Shown here piece by piece: positions 57,303 to 64,000 of a stretch of 64,000 bases of DNA. The DNA is taken from positions 1 to 64,000 of IMG/VR virus record IMGVR_UViG_3300028920_000072. One strand, written 5' to 3'. The notes beneath the pieces are model-generated. The model was given only the letters and a program-made list of their open reading frames with translations, made no database searches and was not told where the DNA came from. Position numbers and translations under genes: made by a program. Source of the DNA: a virus. Numbering within the stretch: the stretch's first letter is position 1; each line of letters opens with the position of its first letter.

Positions 57303-57403
57303 GCCTTGATGCCTACCTGTTAAGATATTAATACAGATTTATTATTATATATTCCAAGGATAAAGAATATAAAAACAAATTTGTAATACATAAACATCAA
57401 GGC
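57303..57403 (-). ncRNA. Structured element with a 9-bp closing stem
   Basis: GCCTTGATG (57303-57311) pairs perfectly with CATCAAGGC (57395-57403) and encloses about 83 bases. Inside, ACAAATTTG...TATATTC and GAATATA...AAATCTGT can pair into a long AT-rich arm. On the minus strand the end is followed by ATTTTTAT, so it may terminate transcripts from the 1011-aa gene or form the leader of the small basic gene. The gap 57286-57424 contains no other gene. Confidence 0.5.
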
Positions 57404-57424
57404 TTAAAATGTTATTTATTAATG

Positions 57425-60400
57425 TTATTTATTACCGTCTATAAACTTAGCTTGTTTATCTACTGCTTTATAAAGATCGTAAACATTATTTTTTGAAATT
57501 TGTCTTGCATATTTGCCGACAGCATGTTTTCTTATAGCATCAACAATAGCGGTTCTTACACTTTTGTTTGTGCCATATTTTTTCAAAATTTCAAGAACTG
57601 CATCTTTATATTGTGTTTTATTAACAGCATTAATAGCTTTAGTTACATCATAATCTAATGGGACATTCTTTGATTTGTCTTCTTTCTTCCCAGATTCTAA
57701 AGGAACAGTCTTCACAGTCTCTTGATCTTCTCCCGTTTTTGTATCTGAAACTGTATTGACGTCCTCTGGGACAAATTCTTCCCCCGATTCATTCTTCGAT
57801 GAAAAGGTTTTATTAAACCAATGTGTTACTTGATCAACATTCCAACCTTCAGCATCTTCGATTTGCTTGTTTTCTACTATTAATTTTATACACATTTCTA
57901 TAGCAGTTTTAATGTCTAAAGCTTCTTCTCTTTCTATTGTGAAATTATATACTTGGTCAAGTTTATTAAACTTTTTTACTTTTTCCCAAATATCAGGATA
58001 TTCTTTTTCAAATTCTGTTAAATTTGAATAAATTATTTCTTGATCATCTTCCACAATTTCTGCTTCTGGTATATCATCAATTGGTTCATCAACTGATTCA
58101 ATTTCATTAACTGTTTCTTTAATAGCTTTTTCATTTTCTTCTATAGCACGTGGTCTAACTTTGTTTATAATTTCTCCAAAATTATCTCTAATTTCACTTA
58201 AATTCATAGTTATACCATTTTTTGAAAGATATTCTCTAACGTTTTTTATGATAGATACAAATCCACTGCCTGTTTTAGCAATTTCTTTTATCTTATCTTT
58301 ATCAATTGGTTTAACATTAGGAATAATTGTTTCAGAAGCTATTTCTTCGCTAAAGAACCTACCATAAATTTGATTGATAAATAATTTGATTTTTTCTTCA
58401 TTTTTGAATAAACTTTTATCAGATTTTTCTTTATCAAACTTTTCATTTTCAAGTATTTGTTCTTTAGCCCAGTCGACTAACATTTCCTCACTATAACCAT
58501 AGTTATCAACTAAGTTTTTAGCTTTAGGAAATATTTCTGAAGCACGAGTGAGAGTCAAATCATCCTTAGATGGTTTTTTATTTAGATCATCTAAAATAGA
58601 TTGAACATGTTTACTTAAATTTTTAAGATGTTTAAATTGAGCTATTTTGTAAGTAAGTTTTATATTATCGGTATTAGATCTTATTAATCCATTGTTGTCA
58701 AATATTCTTTCAACAATTTCTGAATCAATTATATCTTCAACTGATTTTGATTTATTTTCTAAAATAAAGTCATAAAACTCTTTTTTAGTTACAGCTTTTT
58801 CAATACCATCTGGTCTCATATTTTTAATGATTTCATCATATACTTCAGTAGTATATTCCTTTAGTTTATTGAGATCTCTAAAGTCTATGACTTTACCATC
58901 TTTTTGTTTATAAAGACCATCTTGTACAAGTTTCATAAATGTAGAATCAAGAATGAGATTTAAAGGAATGTGGTTTCTTATTGATTCAAGAATAGAATCT
59001 CGAAATTCACTTTCTTCTGTTATTTTAAATTCATTCATTAACTGATTCATAGTTCTGCGTATAAAATCTATAACATGTATAGGAGTATACATATTATATC
59101 TTATATTTTCAGCATTTAAAATATAGGTATTGGACAATTTAGGTTCATATTCATCTATTGTTTGTTTAATAGATGTTTCAGGATCTCCATTATTATTTTT
59201 AAGACCCTGTACTAGTTCGTGACCAAGTTTGGCACGTAGATTTTCAAAAGAATCTTCATATTGTACTAATTCTTTACGACCGCCTGATATTATAGATGGG
59301 ATACCAAGTGTTTCAAAATGATCAAGATCTGAAATTTCTTTTTCGACAATTGTTTGCTTCCATTTGTCTATTTGATTTGTACTATATCCTCTAAATCTGA
59401 AGAAAATCTCTATTAAATCATCAGCTTTTTGTTTAAGTTCTTCTTCTTCTTTAGATTTTTCATATAATTCAATATATGTACCAGATATTCGATCAAAAGC
59501 TTCTAATTCTTCTCTTAATCTTAATTTTGGTGTACCAAATTCAATTATAGCATCAAGTTTGTTTAAATCACTAGTACTATGACGTATAACATTATTAGTA
59601 TCGATGTTTAACAATAAATCAAATGCTTTTTTATCATCTTCTGTAAAAATAACTTTACTTGAATCTCTAAAATCATAAATGCGTAAAGTTTCTCTAATTT
59701 TTAAATGATTCTTGTATGATTGTAAATCTACTATTTTTTCTGCTTTATAAGCATTAGCAATTTGATCAATTTTGTTTACACCAATATTAGCATCATCGAG
59801 TATATCAAGAGCTTTTCTCTTGAGTACTTCATTGTGCTGTTTGGTTTTTTGTTCTTTTTGAGAAACTTCAGTAGGTTTGACTTCTTCAGATATTTTCTCA
59901 TAAAGATCTTTTAACCAGCTTTGAATTTCCTTATCAGTCCACTTATGTGGTTTTTTTGTTTTGTCTTTAGGAATATATTTAGCTTCAGCTAAATGTTTAG
60001 TTGCTAAATCAATAGCAACTTCTTTCCTATTCTTTTTGATTAAATTAATGCAAGCCCGTGTTAAATCTTTGAACTCAGGAATTTCAATTATTTTTTCACC
60101 ATTAAGTAAACTAACAGTTTTTGAGTCTTTAGTTTTTTCAAATGGCATTGATTGATCTGTTCCTATTGCATCGATTCTAGATGCCATAGCTTCTGAATTA
60201 ATACTCATAACATCAGCGTTAACATCAGTTAGGCGTAATAATATAGCTTCAAGTCGTGATATTTCTATATCACAAACTGCTTTAGCATCATCACATACAT
60301 GCATTTTCCTTTTTTGCCAATATTCAATAACTTCGATTACTTCGTTTGGCTTAAATAACAATTCATTAATTGTAGAGACATTAAAGTTTTCTTTAATGCC

Positions 60401-60460
60401 ATCGAACAACCAACGATTGTCAAGTTCATAGAGATTATGAGCTGTATTTTTATTGTTCAT
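57425..60460 (-). CDS. Large orphan protein (1011 aa), helical
   Basis: A Lys/Glu/Asp-rich, mostly helical protein without signal, membrane or catalytic motifs that I recognise. Several segments have a similar shape (a short helix, then IPxxIxG- or W-containing turns such as TDKEIQSWLKDLYEKI and VDWAKEQILENEKF, and VTHWFNKTF), which suggests repeated helical W-motif modules. There is an acidic linker at about 790-830 and a Ser/Glu/Lys-rich linker at about 895-930. It could be a scaffold or an inhibitor. Its own promoter region would lie at 60461-60527. Confidence 0.5.
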   Translation of the reverse strand: MNNKNTAHNLYELDNRWLFDGIKENFNVSTINELLFKPNEVIEVIEYWQKRKMHVCDDAKAVCDIEISRLEAILLRLTDVNADVMSINSEAMASRIDAIGTDQSMPFEKTKDSKTVSLLNGEKIIEIPEFKDLTRACINLIKKNRKEVAIDLATKHLAEAKYIPKDKTKKPHKWTDKEIQSWLKDLYEKISEEVKPTEVSQKEQKTKQHNEVLKRKALDILDDANIGVNKIDQIANAYKAEKIVDLQSYKNHLKIRETLRIYDFRDSSKVIFTEDDKKAFDLLLNIDTNNVIRHSTSDLNKLDAIIEFGTPKLRLREELEAFDRISGTYIELYEKSKEEEELKQKADDLIEIFFRFRGYSTNQIDKWKQTIVEKEISDLDHFETLGIPSIISGGRKELVQYEDSFENLRAKLGHELVQGLKNNNGDPETSIKQTIDEYEPKLSNTYILNAENIRYNMYTPIHVIDFIRRTMNQLMNEFKITEESEFRDSILESIRNHIPLNLILDSTFMKLVQDGLYKQKDGKVIDFRDLNKLKEYTTEVYDEIIKNMRPDGIEKAVTKKEFYDFILENKSKSVEDIIDSEIVERIFDNNGLIRSNTDNIKLTYKIAQFKHLKNLSKHVQSILDDLNKKPSKDDLTLTRASEIFPKAKNLVDNYGYSEEMLVDWAKEQILENEKFDKEKSDKSLFKNEEKIKLFINQIYGRFFSEEIASETIIPNVKPIDKDKIKEIAKTGSGFVSIIKNVREYLSKNGITMNLSEIRDNFGEIINKVRPRAIEENEKAIKETVNEIESVDEPIDDIPEAEIVEDDQEIIYSNLTEFEKEYPDIWEKVKKFNKLDQVYNFTIEREEALDIKTAIEMCIKLIVENKQIEDAEGWNVDQVTHWFNKTFSSKNESGEEFVPEDVNTVSDTKTGEDQETVKTVPLESGKKEDKSKNVPLDYDVTKAINAVNKTQYKDAVLEILKKYGTNKSVRTAIVDAIRKHAVGKYARQISKNNVYDLYKAVDKQAKFIDGNK

Positions 60461-60527
60461 ATTGATTTTTGTTTAATGAATATATACAGCTAACAACATT
60501 TCACAATCGATTTAATATTAAAATAAT

Positions 60528-60827
60528 TCAATCTTTTTCTTCGAAAAATGATTCAATTAGTTCGATTTCTTCAACAGTAGCTTCAAATAATTTATCTTGA
60601 TTATGTTCAATATAAACATTTGCAACTCCTGTTAGCATTTTTTTTCTTGCTTCTAAAACTTTGGCTAACGCTAAAATGCTTCCTGTATCCTCATATTGGT
60701 TACAGAATTTTTTTAGATTTTCAACAGCTTGCTGATTAGCAATATCTGCTTTTTTAATGTAAATATTTGATTTCAAATCTTCTAAGGATTTGATATCTCC
60801 TCGGAGAACGATGGTTTTTTGTGACAT
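60528..60827 (-). CDS. Small helical protein (99 aa), unknown
   Basis: The product starts SQKTIVLRGDIKSLEDLKSN and has a long amphipathic helix rich in Lys/Glu (ANQQAVENLKKFCNQYED, EARKKMLTGVANVY). It overlaps the upstream gene by 74 bases, with an A-run at its start codon. No family is recognised. Confidence 0.45.
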   Translation of the reverse strand: MSQKTIVLRGDIKSLEDLKSNIYIKKADIANQQAVENLKKFCNQYEDTGSILALAKVLEARKKMLTGVANVYIEHNQDKLFEATVEEIELIESFFEEKD

Positions 60828-61302
60828 TTTTTTTGATTTTATATCCTCTTTTTTCTAAGGAATCAAGTACAGATCTACCATACCTGATTTTGGTTAATAT
60901 TTTAACAAATTCATATTTTTCCATAGAATAATCAGTTAACATGGCTTTACCACGCGTTGTTATTCTATATTCAATTGGTTGTTTATCTCTGTAAATATAT
61001 GGATAAGAATGAGCAGATATTTCTATTGTTTGATTAAAAAATGGATTATAAACTACGAATTGTTTTAATTCTCTTATATCAAACAATTTAGTATATCTCC
61101 TATATTTTGTTTCTAAATATATTTCAGCTTTATTATCACCCCATGTTTCTTTGACAAAACCAGCTCCTTGTGGAGTTATTACTTTGGAACCTTTACGTAA
61201 ATTGATTGGTGTTATTGTTCTTACTCTTCCAAAATAATACTTATCATTTCTTTTTTTGTAGTTTTTGATTTTTCTTTTTATTAATTGTATTAATTTTTCC
61301 AT
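60754..61302 (-). CDS. Basic protein (182 aa), unknown
   Basis: The product is basic and beta-rich (VRTITPINLRKGSKVITPQGAGFVKETW, then AEIYLETKYRRYTKLFDIRELKQFVVYN) with an SH3- or KOW-like look at residues 27-60. The C-terminal 26 residues are read through the start of the next gene in another frame. RNA or DNA contact is plausible from charge. Family unknown. Confidence 0.45.
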   Translation of the reverse strand: MEKLIQLIKRKIKNYKKRNDKYYFGRVRTITPINLRKGSKVITPQGAGFVKETWGDNKAEIYLETKYRRYTKLFDIRELKQFVVYNPFFNQTIEISAHSYPYIYRDKQPIEYRITTRGKAMLTDYSMEKYEFVKILTKIRYGRSVLDSLEKRGYKIKKNVTKNHRSPRRYQILRRFEIKYLH

Positions 61303-61403
61303 TTTTTCTTTTTTTTATATGGGTATGTGAAAAATGTTAACAATGCTGGACCCAATTTAGTAACCAAAATTAATACTATTATGGATGCTATTATTATTTC
61401 CAT
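61290..61403 (-). CDS. Small single-helix membrane peptide (37 aa)
   Basis: The ATG overlaps the upstream stop (TAATG) and the TAA lies 13 bases inside the next gene, which is the arrangement of a translated gene. The product begins MEIIIASIIVLILVTKLG, one hydrophobic helix, followed by a basic tail (KKKKKWK). It may anchor to the inner membrane with the tail inside. Function unknown. Confidence 0.55.
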   Translation of the reverse strand: MEIIIASIIVLILVTKLGPALLTFFTYPYKKKKKWKN

Positions 61404-61600
61404 TATATTCTTTTGAATGTATGATGTTCTAATTCAGTTACTGTTCCACAACAACTACATGCTGCTAAACGAGTATCTGGATTATTTTTATTTGGCATTA
61501 GTTCTGATTGTACTGTTGCGTTTTTATTAGAACAATGAGTACAAGCCCATCTGTAAACTATTGCATTTACAGTGTAAGCTTTAGCTTTATGAGTATTCAT
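61403..61600 (-). CDS. Small zinc-ribbon-like protein (65 aa)
   Basis: The protein holds two CxxC pairs: YRWACTHCSNKN and AACSCCGTV, spaced about 25 residues apart, the pattern of a zinc ribbon. A basic C-terminal end follows (HHTFKRI). Such small ribbons bind nucleic acid or RNA polymerase in phages. It overlaps the upstream gene by 4 bases. Confidence 0.6.
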   Translation of the reverse strand: MNTHKAKAYTVNAIVYRWACTHCSNKNATVQSELMPNKNNPDTRLAACSCCGTVTELEHHTFKRI

Positions 61601-61737
61601 TTTAGTTGATTTTTATGTTTAATCTTACGAGTATAAATCTTTTTACTAGTATGAATTTTAGTTATCCTTGTAAATCCATTATCTAAGGTAGCTTCACGAC
61701 TACCTCGTCTATTTGCTTTAATGTAATCGTTTAACAT
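61597..61737 (-). CDS. Small very basic protein (46 aa)
   Basis: The frame is open further upstream, but the Met at 61737 gives a 7-base overlap with the preceding stop, the usual packing here. The product (MLNDYIKANRRGSREATLDN, then IHTSKKIYTRKIKHK) is strongly basic and may bind nucleic acid. No family is recognised. Confidence 0.45.
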   Translation of the reverse strand: MLNDYIKANRRGSREATLDNGFTRITKIHTSKKIYTRKIKHKNQLK

Positions 61738-61922
61738 TTCCGTTTTCGATATTTTGCTAATATTTTTGCGGTTTCTTTTACTGCACACGGGTCTATTGAT
61801 TTAAGTTTTCTTAAATTATAAAGCCAATATAAATATTTTATTATTTTAAACATCTTTGTAATTTTATTATAATGGGGAAAAGTTGTTTTAGATGTTTCCT
61901 CCCCCAGCTCACCCTGACTCAT
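61731..61922 (-). CDS. Small protein (63 aa), unknown
   Basis: The frame runs from an ATG at 61922 (MSQGELGEETSK) to a TAA at 61731. A second Met at residue 24 (MFKIIKYLYWLYNL) is an alternative start, leaving a basic helical peptide. A G-rich stretch with partial pairing lies at the start (61900-61920). No family is recognised. Confidence 0.4.
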   Translation of the reverse strand: MSQGELGEETSKTTFPHYNKITKMFKIIKYLYWLYNLRKLKSIDPCAVKETAKILAKYRKRKC

Positions 61923-61960
61923 CTTTCGTTTCGCAACTATTTGATGGACTTTCCTTTTTT

Positions 61961-62149
61961 TTAAAAAATTTGTTTTTCATTTGCTTTATCATGTTCTCTT
62001 AAATCATATACTATACCATTTTCTTTACATAACTTTTTACAATCAACATTAAATGCTACTGATAAAAGAATAATATGTCTTTCATTTAATAAGTTAAAAG
62101 CATGAAGATTATCCATATAGTCAATTAACTTTTTGTCTATTTCATTCAT
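61961..62149 (-). CDS. Small helical protein (62 aa), unknown
   Basis: The product begins MNEIDKKLIDYMDNLHAFNLLNERH and is helical, with two Cys (CKKLCKENG) that might bind metal or be incidental. It lies 3 bases from the upstream gene. No family is recognised. Confidence 0.4.
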   Translation of the reverse strand: MNEIDKKLIDYMDNLHAFNLLNERHIILLSVAFNVDCKKLCKENGIVYDLREHDKANEKQIF

Positions 62150-62152
62150 TAT

Positions 62153-62359
62153 TTATTGGTTAGGTTTATAAAATTCCACTTCTGTGTATGCTGCAATATA
62201 TATTCTATCTCCATCCGCATTATATCCATTGCAATATATCCCGTCAAGTCTACATATAGTAATAATATCACCCTTATTAACAGGTATTGCACCAGGTGGT
62301 ATCTTTGCATCTTCAAGCAGCTTTACTTTTATGCCGTATTCTATATCGTATGCTTTCAT
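62153..62359 (-). CDS. Small beta protein (68 aa), unknown
   Basis: The product (MKAYDIEYGIKVKLLEDAKI, VNKGDIITICRLDGIYCNGYNADGDRIYIAAYTEV) looks like a small beta barrel of the SH3 kind. It starts 9 bases after the neighbouring gene's stop in transcription order. Function unknown. Confidence 0.45.
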   Translation of the reverse strand: MKAYDIEYGIKVKLLEDAKIPPGAIPVNKGDIITICRLDGIYCNGYNADGDRIYIAAYTEVEFYKPNQ

Positions 62360-62368
62360 CTCTATTGT

Positions 62369-62860
62369 TTATAGATTAATCAAATAGTCCAAAAACCTTT
62401 TTGCTCCTTTGTTACAAAGTTCATGTAATTGCGGATGAGAAATACCAGCTTCTTTAAATTCGTCATACATTGCCATAGCTATATTAGCAAGCCATCCATG
62501 ATAATAGTCAGAGTCCTCAGCTAAACTGTCTGTCAAAACATTAATGGCATTTTCTAAGTCTGTTTTCATGATATTATTGTTTATTGGTTTGTTTAAAACT
62601 ATTTTACCTCCACAAAAAGGGCAGTAATTATGTTTGTTTTCATCCAAATCACCTACTTCTAACTGATAAGCCTCATCACATTCTGTATCGTAAAAACAAA
62701 ATTCTTCATCATATTTCCACTCGCAGGTCTTCTCCTCACAGTATTGCTCTGTAAACTTTATTGCATCAATAGCCCTTATTTTCATAAAGACCAAGTTTAA
62801 AATATTCTTTAAAAAATTCTTTTTATCAGTATATTCTTCTTTGTCATATACTGTTTTCAT
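62369..62860 (-). CDS. Protein with a zinc-ribbon segment (163 aa), unknown
   Basis: The first 35 residues are helical and the frame may start lower, at a Met at residue 26. Residues 35-90 hold Cys pairs (CEEKTCEWKYDEEFC, ECDEA) and then NYCPFCGGKIV, a zinc-ribbon knuckle found in small phage proteins. The C-terminal half is helical (DLENAINVLTDSLAEDSDYYHGWLANIAMAMYDEF). Function unknown. Confidence 0.5.
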   Translation of the reverse strand: MKTVYDKEEYTDKKNFLKNILNLVFMKIRAIDAIKFTEQYCEEKTCEWKYDEEFCFYDTECDEAYQLEVGDLDENKHNYCPFCGGKIVLNKPINNNIMKTDLENAINVLTDSLAEDSDYYHGWLANIAMAMYDEFKEAGISHPQLHELCNKGAKRFLDYLINL

Positions 62861-62862
62861 CT

Positions 62863-63213
62863 CTATTGTTTATTGGTTAAAAATTCTTTTATTTTCAGAC
62901 CTAATACATAACAAGCATCATTCCACCCTTCGTTGTATCTATTATTAGTTTTACTATAATCATCTTGTTTATATGTTTGTTCAATAATTTTATTAATGTC
63001 GTCTGTTGATATTTGATCTTTACTGGACATTAATATTTCAATTATTTTAGTTGGTAACTGAAATTTTTTCCCTTTACCATGTTGTAAAGGATAATCATTT
63101 GAATAACCAAATGTCCAATCTCCCTTTTTTGTTTGTAATACGAAATAATTATCTCCTTGAGAATAATATTCTCTTATTAACTTATTTAAAAAATTTCTGA
63201 TTTTTTCCTTCAT
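62863..63213 (-). CDS. Unknown small protein (116 aa)
   Basis: The product (starting KEKIRNFLNKLIREYYSQGDNYFVLQTKKGDWTFGYSNDYPL) has a strand-rich N-terminal half and a helical C-terminal half. It ends 2 bases above the next gene. No motif is recognised. Confidence 0.45.
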   Translation of the reverse strand: MKEKIRNFLNKLIREYYSQGDNYFVLQTKKGDWTFGYSNDYPLQHGKGKKFQLPTKIIEILMSSKDQISTDDINKIIEQTYKQDDYSKTNNRYNEGWNDACYVLGLKIKEFLTNKQ

Positions 63214-63265
63214 TGATTCTTTATATTTTTGTAGCTAGTTTTATAACCGAATATAGTAAAAAAAA

Positions 63266-63288
63266 GAGCTACACTTTTCATGTAGCCC
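63266..63288 (-). terminator. Strong terminator after the edge gene
   Basis: GGGCTACA pairs with TGTAGCTC (one G-U) around a 7-base loop and runs into eight T on the minus strand. It lies 54 bases after the stop of the 63343 gene. The gap 63214-63342 holds nothing else. Confidence 0.85.
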
Positions 63289-63342
63289 TTTTCATCAATA
63301 AATTAGTGGAAATATAAGCTAGGAAATCACGAAGCTTTTGAT

Positions 63343-64000
63343 TTATTCTTCATTATCACTTTCAACAGTGTCAACATTAGTTTCATCTTCAACATCATTG
63401 TCTACTGCTGGTGCTTCATCCAGTTTTGGTGAAATGATTTCTTTTTCTTCTTTGTGAGTTGTCTTTTTAGTCACTACAGTTTCGGCGACTTCAAAGTCTT
63501 TTACATTATTTTCATAATGTCTTGTGCATGTTTCAGCAAGTTCTTCGATATCGTCTTCATCTGCCCAAAATCTGTATATCGATAAGTGTACTGGTTGGTC
63601 TTTATGGTAATTACCTTTGCTGTCACGCCTGGTTGATGTTAGAGGTACAATTTCACCTTTTGCGTTTATTCTATGTACTGCATATTTGGGCACGTTCATG
63701 GCAATCAGTAGACCAAGGATTGCTAATCCATTAATTTTGTACTTTTTTTGCTTATTTTCTCCTGTTTCAAAATCACCACGGGTTGTACCTTGAGCTATGA
63801 AAAGACCGTTATTTTTCAGGAAATTTGCTCTTTCAGAAATTGGGGTGTCTTCTTCATATTCTCTGAGTACTTTTTCGATTTCATCGTACAATAAGGTTTG
63901 TGTATTTTTAAAAATGTTATGTGGTGGTGCTTTTTTCTTTGACCTTATTGTGACGGTTGTTTCGTTTGTTGTTTCGTTGGTAACGACTTTTGTTAATCCT
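63343..64000 (-). CDS. Unknown protein, C-terminal part (runs off the right edge)
   Basis: The frame is open to the right edge with no stop, so the start lies outside; a TTG at 63891 is not a convincing start. The visible sequence has an N-terminal Thr-rich basic part (KVVTNETTNETTVTIRSKKKAPP), a helical segment (YDEIEKVLREYEED), a beta-rich core (GLFIAQGTTRGDFETGENKQ, VPKYAVHRINAKGEI, HLSIYRFWADEDD) and an acidic tail. The acidic tail resembles those of replication-associated proteins. Family unknown. Confidence 0.5.
   Translation of the reverse strand, partial: GLTKVVTNETTNETTVTIRSKKKAPPHNIFKNTQTLLYDEIEKVLREYEEDTPISERANFLKNNGLFIAQGTTRGDFETGENKQKKYKINGLAILGLLIAMNVPKYAVHRINAKGEIVPLTSTRRDSKGNYHKDQPVHLSIYRFWADEDDIEELAETCTRHYENNVKDFEVAETVVTKKTTHKEEKEIISPKLDEAPAVDNDVEDETNVDTVESDNEE

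Noticed and set aside
63343-63891. Complete gene starting with TTG at 63891
   Set aside because: The frame stays open to the window edge and upstream residues are protein-like, so the gene is cut by the edge.
1-64000. Stop-codon recoding as in some crAss-like phages
   Set aside because: Long genes are intact in the standard code and TAG and TAA occur as normal gene ends; no suppressor tRNA could be confirmed.
1-64000. CRISPR array, insertion sequence or integrase/attachment site
   Set aside because: No regularly spaced direct repeats, transposase or integrase motifs were seen in this window.

Overview
The window is part of a large, AT-rich tailed-phage genome that looks like a crAss-like phage (Crassvirales), most likely infecting a gut member of the Bacteroidota. 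The main signs are a giant virion RNA polymerase with a DxDxD active site, a 1485-residue muzzle-type tail protein next to ring-like tail proteins, an N-terminal to C-terminal series of large cargo-like proteins, a typical crAss-like replication set (DnaB-type helicase, DnaG-type primase, Sak4-like ATPase, SSB-like protein, family B polymerase, PD-(D/E)XK nucleases), and translation starts preceded by A-rich leaders rather than Shine-Dalgarno sequences. The standard genetic code fits all genes: TAA dominates, with some TAG and no sign of stop recoding.

The left half (1-32126) is one long plus-strand late block. It opens with a lysis group (a membrane protein tail, a small one-helix protein, an M15 peptidase endolysin, a small ORF and a three-helix holin). 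Tail genes follow (ring/adaptor-like proteins at 1469-3762 and the muzzle at 3762-8219), then proteins expected to be packaged and injected with the DNA (8219-12913). The block ends with two giants. The first, 4483 aa, combines a zincin-like motif, the RNA polymerase, a YpsA/molybdenum-carrier-like domain and a complete RNase HI. The second, 1916 aa, combines another zincin-like motif and a RecB-type nuclease domain. Three bidirectional or minus-strand hairpin terminators (32159-32338) separate this block from the convergent right half.

The right half (32380-64000) is entirely minus strand and reads as the early/replication block. From 44856 down to 32380 it holds the metallophosphoesterase, family B DNA polymerase, helicase, an unknown OB/SH3-like protein, Sak4-like ATPase, SSB, primase, Nmad1-like protein and two nucleases. 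From 52758 down to 44978 it holds small unknown genes, a membrane protein, a secreted M23 peptidase, a cobalamin-dependent ribonucleotide reductase, and a MoxR-type AAA+ ATPase with its partner. From 64000 down to 54341 it holds mostly small unknown genes, a 1011-aa orphan, and a protein that resembles acyl-adenylating (ANL) enzymes.

The most unusual part is a 1.5-kb gene-free stretch (about 52770-54300). It is packed with stem-loops, and GNRA loops and G-U pairs favour the minus strand. I read it as one or two large structured noncoding RNAs of the GOLLD/ROOL kind. Several other gaps in the early block (35920, 37292, 42023, 44886, 50369, 57303) also hold elaborate stem structures, one of them tRNA-like. 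The early transcript therefore seems to be punctuated by structured RNA elements as well as simple terminators.
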